Shown: piece after piece, positions 31,796-34,380 of the stretch
How the letters are laid out: each line of letters opens with the position of its first letter
Numbering within the stretch: the stretch's first letter is position 1
Origin: Bacteroidota bacterium
GTDB taxonomy: Bacteria; Bacteroidota; Bacteroidia; Chitinophagales; UBA10324
DNA length: 34,380 bases
NCBI GenBank assembly: GCA_003455275.1
Contig: DMRR01000202.1
Span: 1 to 34,380, forward strand
Direction: 5' to 3'
Notes under the pieces: model-generated
The model's input: the letters and a program-made list of their open reading frames with translations, nothing else
Databases searched by the model: none
What the model was told of the DNA's origin: nothing
Made by a program: the position numbers and the translations under genes

Positions 31796-31897
31796 AAAGT
31801 AAGGTAAAGTGATATCCATTGATAAACAACAACTGCACTTATTCAATCAAACTATTAAACAAAATCCATTATACATGATTCCCAAATTGGCTCCTCT

Positions 31898-31905
31898 TAT
31901 ATTTG
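31898..31905 (+). promoter_or_regulatory. -7 element of the oligopeptide ABC transporter operon
   Basis: TATATTTG is a perfect TAnnTTTG match. The ATG at 31916 is only 10 nt away, so the leader would be a few nucleotides long. Confidence 0.5.
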
Positions 31906-31915
31906 TTTTCACTGA

Positions 31916-33745
31916 ATGAAATTCAATAAATTTTTTTTCGTACTAACAATTGTCATTGCTTCATGCAATACTGAAACAACCCAACAGTCGGCTCCTGATA
32001 ATTCAAAAGTACTCACGCTGGCTGATGGCGATTACATTCAGTTTCCGGATGCAACAAAATGGAATGCTGACTGGAAAAAAGATAACACGCTCACCATTCA
32101 CTGGATGCAGGAACCTGATAATCTGCATCCGTGCAACGGGCGCACGCTCTCCCGCTCCGTGGTGTTCTCGCTTATACATCGTTCGCTTGTAGCGCTCAAT
32201 CCGCTTACGAGAAAACTTGCGGCTGATTTGATAAAAGAAATTCCGGAATCTGCAGATGGAAAAACTTTTCACTTCACTTTGAAAGATGAGCCGGCATTTA
32301 ATGATGGAACGAAACTCACCACCGACGATGTATTGTTTTCATTCAAGACTTACAAATGTTCGCTTGTGAATTCGGCAGTTCGCAATTCATCAAACGGGAT
32401 TGAAAATGTAACAGCTGAAAGTGCTGAATCTTTCACCATCACTTTTAAAAATGTTTTGGCCGGAAATCTTTTTTCGCTCACCGATTTCCCAATACTCGAG
32501 CGAAAATTTTATGATGCTGAAAATGTGTTGGGAAAATATTCATTCACCGATTTTGAAAAAGAAATGGTTGCCACAAAAGCCGATGCGCTCAGCATTTGGG
32601 CACAAAATTTTAACGACGGAAAATTTGGCAATGATGTTTCGCTCATTCAGGGATTAGGTGCTTACCAAATTACCGACTGGCAGCGCGGGCAAACACTCAC
32701 GCTCACGAAAAAAGAAAATCACTGGACACAAAAACTTTCTTCTGATATACTGAATCGCGCTTCGCCTGAAAAAATAATTTTCAAAATCATTACCGATGAA
32801 AATGCGCTGCTGCTTGCTGCACGAAACCAGGATTTTGATGCAAGCTTTTGGTTACCGGGAAAGGTGCTGATGGATTTGCAAAAAGATTCAGTGTTCAATC
32901 AGAATTATTATTCGTGCTACACGGCAAGTTACGATTACTCCTACATTGGTTTCAATACAAAACCTACTGACAGCAAGCGCGCCGAAATATTTGATGACCT
33001 GAATGTGCGCAAAGCATTTGCCTTGCTCACGCCGGTCGATCAAATCATTGCAAACCTGCTTGGCGGGAAAGCATTGCGAATGACTTCCATCGTTTCTCCT
33101 CTGAAAAAAGATGTTTTCGTTTCATGGTTGAAGCCTTATGAATTCAATATTGATGAAGCGAAAAAATTATTGAGTGATGCCGGCTGGAGCGACACCGATG
33201 GCGATAAAATTCTTGATAAAAAAATCGGCGGAAAAAAAATTGAAATGAAAGTGGAATTGCTTTTCCCACTCGGGCCCAGCGTGATTCGCGACATGACTCT
33301 GCTGCTTAAAGATGCATATGCAAAGGCGGGAATTGATTTGCAGCCAGTGGTGCTCGACCCGAATGCGCTTGGTGCGCGCCTGGTGCAACACGACTTTGAT
33401 ATGTATCTCGGCGGATTGAGTTCTTCTTCGGCTCCCGATGATTTCACAAACAGCTGGAGTCATTCATCATGGCAAAATCATGGAATGAATTTTACCGGCT
33501 TCGGCAACGGAGCAACCGATGCCATCATTGATTCCATTAAATCATGCCTGAATGAATCAAAGCGAATTGAAACTGAGCGCGCATTTCAGAAAATGGTGTA
33601 TGACGATTATCCGATTATCCCGCTTTACTACAATGTGAAAAAGATTGCAGTGAATCGCCGCTGGGCAAATGTTATCGTGTGTTTTGATAAGCCATACATT
33701 TTGTTTGGCAATCTTGAGTTGATGAGCAATAAACTTTCCTATTGA
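31916..33745 (+). CDS. family 5 (oligopeptide/dipeptide) ABC transporter substrate-binding lipoprotein
   Basis: A 609-residue SBP_bac_5 protein. The lipoprotein signal ends at VIASC (Cys17). The mature chain shows the DppA/OppA pattern: TLTIHWMQEPDNLHPCNGRTLSRSVVFSLIHRSLVALNP, LADLIKEIPESADGKTFHFTLKDEPAFNDGTKLTTDDVLFSFKTY, and a late DMYLGGLSSSSAPDDFTNSW region that lines the peptide pocket. Residues are consistent with a peptide or similar solute ligand. It lies 3 nt upstream of an ABC permease gene and is divergent from the LUD-lpxH operon. In Gram-negatives it would act in the periplasm. The ligand is unknown. Confidence 0.92.
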   Translation: MKFNKFFFVLTIVIASCNTETTQQSAPDNSKVLTLADGDYIQFPDATKWNADWKKDNTLTIHWMQEPDNLHPCNGRTLSRSVVFSLIHRSLVALNPLTRKLAADLIKEIPESADGKTFHFTLKDEPAFNDGTKLTTDDVLFSFKTYKCSLVNSAVRNSSNGIENVTAESAESFTITFKNVLAGNLFSLTDFPILERKFYDAENVLGKYSFTDFEKEMVATKADALSIWAQNFNDGKFGNDVSLIQGLGAYQITDWQRGQTLTLTKKENHWTQKLSSDILNRASPEKIIFKIITDENALLLAARNQDFDASFWLPGKVLMDLQKDSVFNQNYYSCYTASYDYSYIGFNTKPTDSKRAEIFDDLNVRKAFALLTPVDQIIANLLGGKALRMTSIVSPLKKDVFVSWLKPYEFNIDEAKKLLSDAGWSDTDGDKILDKKIGGKKIEMKVELLFPLGPSVIRDMTLLLKDAYAKAGIDLQPVVLDPNALGARLVQHDFDMYLGGLSSSSAPDDFTNSWSHSSWQNHGMNFTGFGNGATDAIIDSIKSCLNESKRIETERAFQKMVYDDYPIIPLYYNVKKIAVNRRWANVIVCFDKPYILFGNLELMSNKLSY

Positions 33746-33748
33746 TTC

Positions 33749-34380
33749 ATGCGCCGCCGAATCATTACACGAATTCTCTGGTTGTTCCCGGCGCTTCTTT
33801 TTGTTTCAATGTTGGTTTTTTTCATCACGCAACCGCAGGTTGATTTATCAAAGCTTAATGATCAACCGGCGGATATTTTTTCAGTGAATCAACTTCATTC
33901 TCAATCAAAACTTCCGCTTTTTTATTTTACCGTTACCTCGCTAAACGAGCCCGACACTGTTTGGAAAATGACTGGCGATGAAAAGGAAAAGTTGCGCCTA
34001 AATTCTTCATGGAAAAAATATGTTCCTGCCATTCACTTTCATGCCGATAATCAGTATCACCGATGGCTTTTCGGCGATGACGAAAGCGGCTCGAAAGGAA
34101 TTCTCAGGGGAGATTTCGGAAAATCTGCACAAACGGGTTTGCCAGTAACCACGCAACTGCTGCCGAGGTTTTGCCGCTCGTTTGTTATAGTTTTTGTTTC
34201 ACTATTGCTCGCTTTTTTCATTAGCATTCCGGTTTCGGTTTTTATGGTGTTGAACCCTCAGAAATTATTTTCAAAAACACTGCATGCCATTTTTCTTGTT
34301 CTCTATATCGCTCCAACCTTTTGGATCGCTGTTTTGTTGCTCATGCTTTTTGCCAATCCAAAAATGTTTTCTGTTTTTCC
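33749..34380 (+). CDS. ABC transporter permease, DppB/OppB family (cut by window edge)
   Basis: The first 210 residues of an inner-membrane permease that runs off the right edge. Transmembrane helix 1 is at about residues 9-28 (ITRILWLFPALLFVSMLVFFI). A long polar segment of about 110 residues follows before GDFGKSAQTGLPVTTQLLPRF, which matches the conserved GD-G-S segment of DppB/OppB before the second helix. Two further helices follow (FVIVFVSLLLAFFISIPVSVFM and LHAIFLVLYIAPTFWIAVLLLML). It starts at ATG 33749, 3 nt after the stop of the binding protein, so it is co-transcribed. A second permease and ATPases are expected beyond the window. Confidence 0.88.
   Translation, partial: MRRRIITRILWLFPALLFVSMLVFFITQPQVDLSKLNDQPADIFSVNQLHSQSKLPLFYFTVTSLNEPDTVWKMTGDEKEKLRLNSSWKKYVPAIHFHADNQYHRWLFGDDESGSKGILRGDFGKSAQTGLPVTTQLLPRFCRSFVIVFVSLLLAFFISIPVSVFMVLNPQKLFSKTLHAIFLVLYIAPTFWIAVLLLMLFANPKMFSVF

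Noticed and set aside
31757..31846. Longer start of the LUD gene at ATG 31846
   Set aside because: The extra 30 residues are Cys-rich and unlike the family, and the region holds a -7 element and a dyad; ATG 31756 is better.
1..34380. tRNA, rRNA, CRISPR array, insertion sequence or prophage
   Set aside because: No cloverleaf-like sequence, spaced repeats, transposase or phage-protein pattern was seen in the gaps or frames; a tRNAscan or IS search would confirm.

Overview
The window looks like a chromosomal segment of a member of the Bacteroidota. The evidence is AT-rich DNA, promoters with a TAnnTTTG-type -7 element and often no Shine-Dalgarno sequence, a short-LID adenylate kinase, ribosomal protein bTHX, three proteins with C-terminal type IX secretion (T9SS) sorting domains, a PorW/SprE-type lipoprotein, a Porin_10-type porin and a free-standing GldM-C-like protein. 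No tRNA, rRNA, insertion sequence, phage gene or CRISPR array was found. The region reads as core genome with a few accessory secreted proteins. Species and order cannot be fixed from the sequence alone.

Layout. Positions 1-3140 are housekeeping: the N-terminus of dxr (cut by the window edge), a GldM-C-like secreted protein, a small lipoprotein, and adk-obgE. Positions 3420-6500 hold a membrane fatty-acid desaturase and a secreted PQQ-type sugar dehydrogenase with Ig-like repeats and a T9SS tail, closed by a strong bidirectional terminator. Positions 6560-10810 form a minus-strand run: DUF4197 lipoprotein, TPR protein, coiled-coil zinc-ribbon protein and Nif3-like protein. Positions 10890-14660 are a tight plus-strand operon: lpxK, purine nucleoside phosphorylase and a porin. 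Positions 14657-17043 carry a REC-PP2C phosphatase divergent from a SiaB-like kinase and a SiaC-like phosphoprotein. Positions 17083-22000 are porW/sprE followed by a class A penicillin-binding protein. Positions 22200-25410 hold plsC, which overlaps a convergent lipoprotein gene by 86 nt, and a histidine kinase/OmpR-type regulator pair. Positions 25520-29245 hold an AlkB-type alkane monooxygenase divergent from two tandem T9SS cargo genes that share an N-terminal domain. Positions 29358-31760 hold bTHX with a histone H1-like tail and the LUD protein-lpxH-propeller operon. Positions 31916-34380 hold an oligopeptide-type ABC transporter: the binding lipoprotein and the start of its permease.

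Themes. Envelope biogenesis dominates (lpxK, lpxH, plsC, PBP1A, porin, desaturase), and T9SS machinery and cargo sit together. The most system-like locus is the SiaB/SiaC partner-switch pair beside a response-regulator phosphatase; its output is not visible here. Several essential genes appear to start at TTG or GTG. At two junctions (GldM-like/dxr and adk/obgE) the upstream stop is in frame with the downstream gene.
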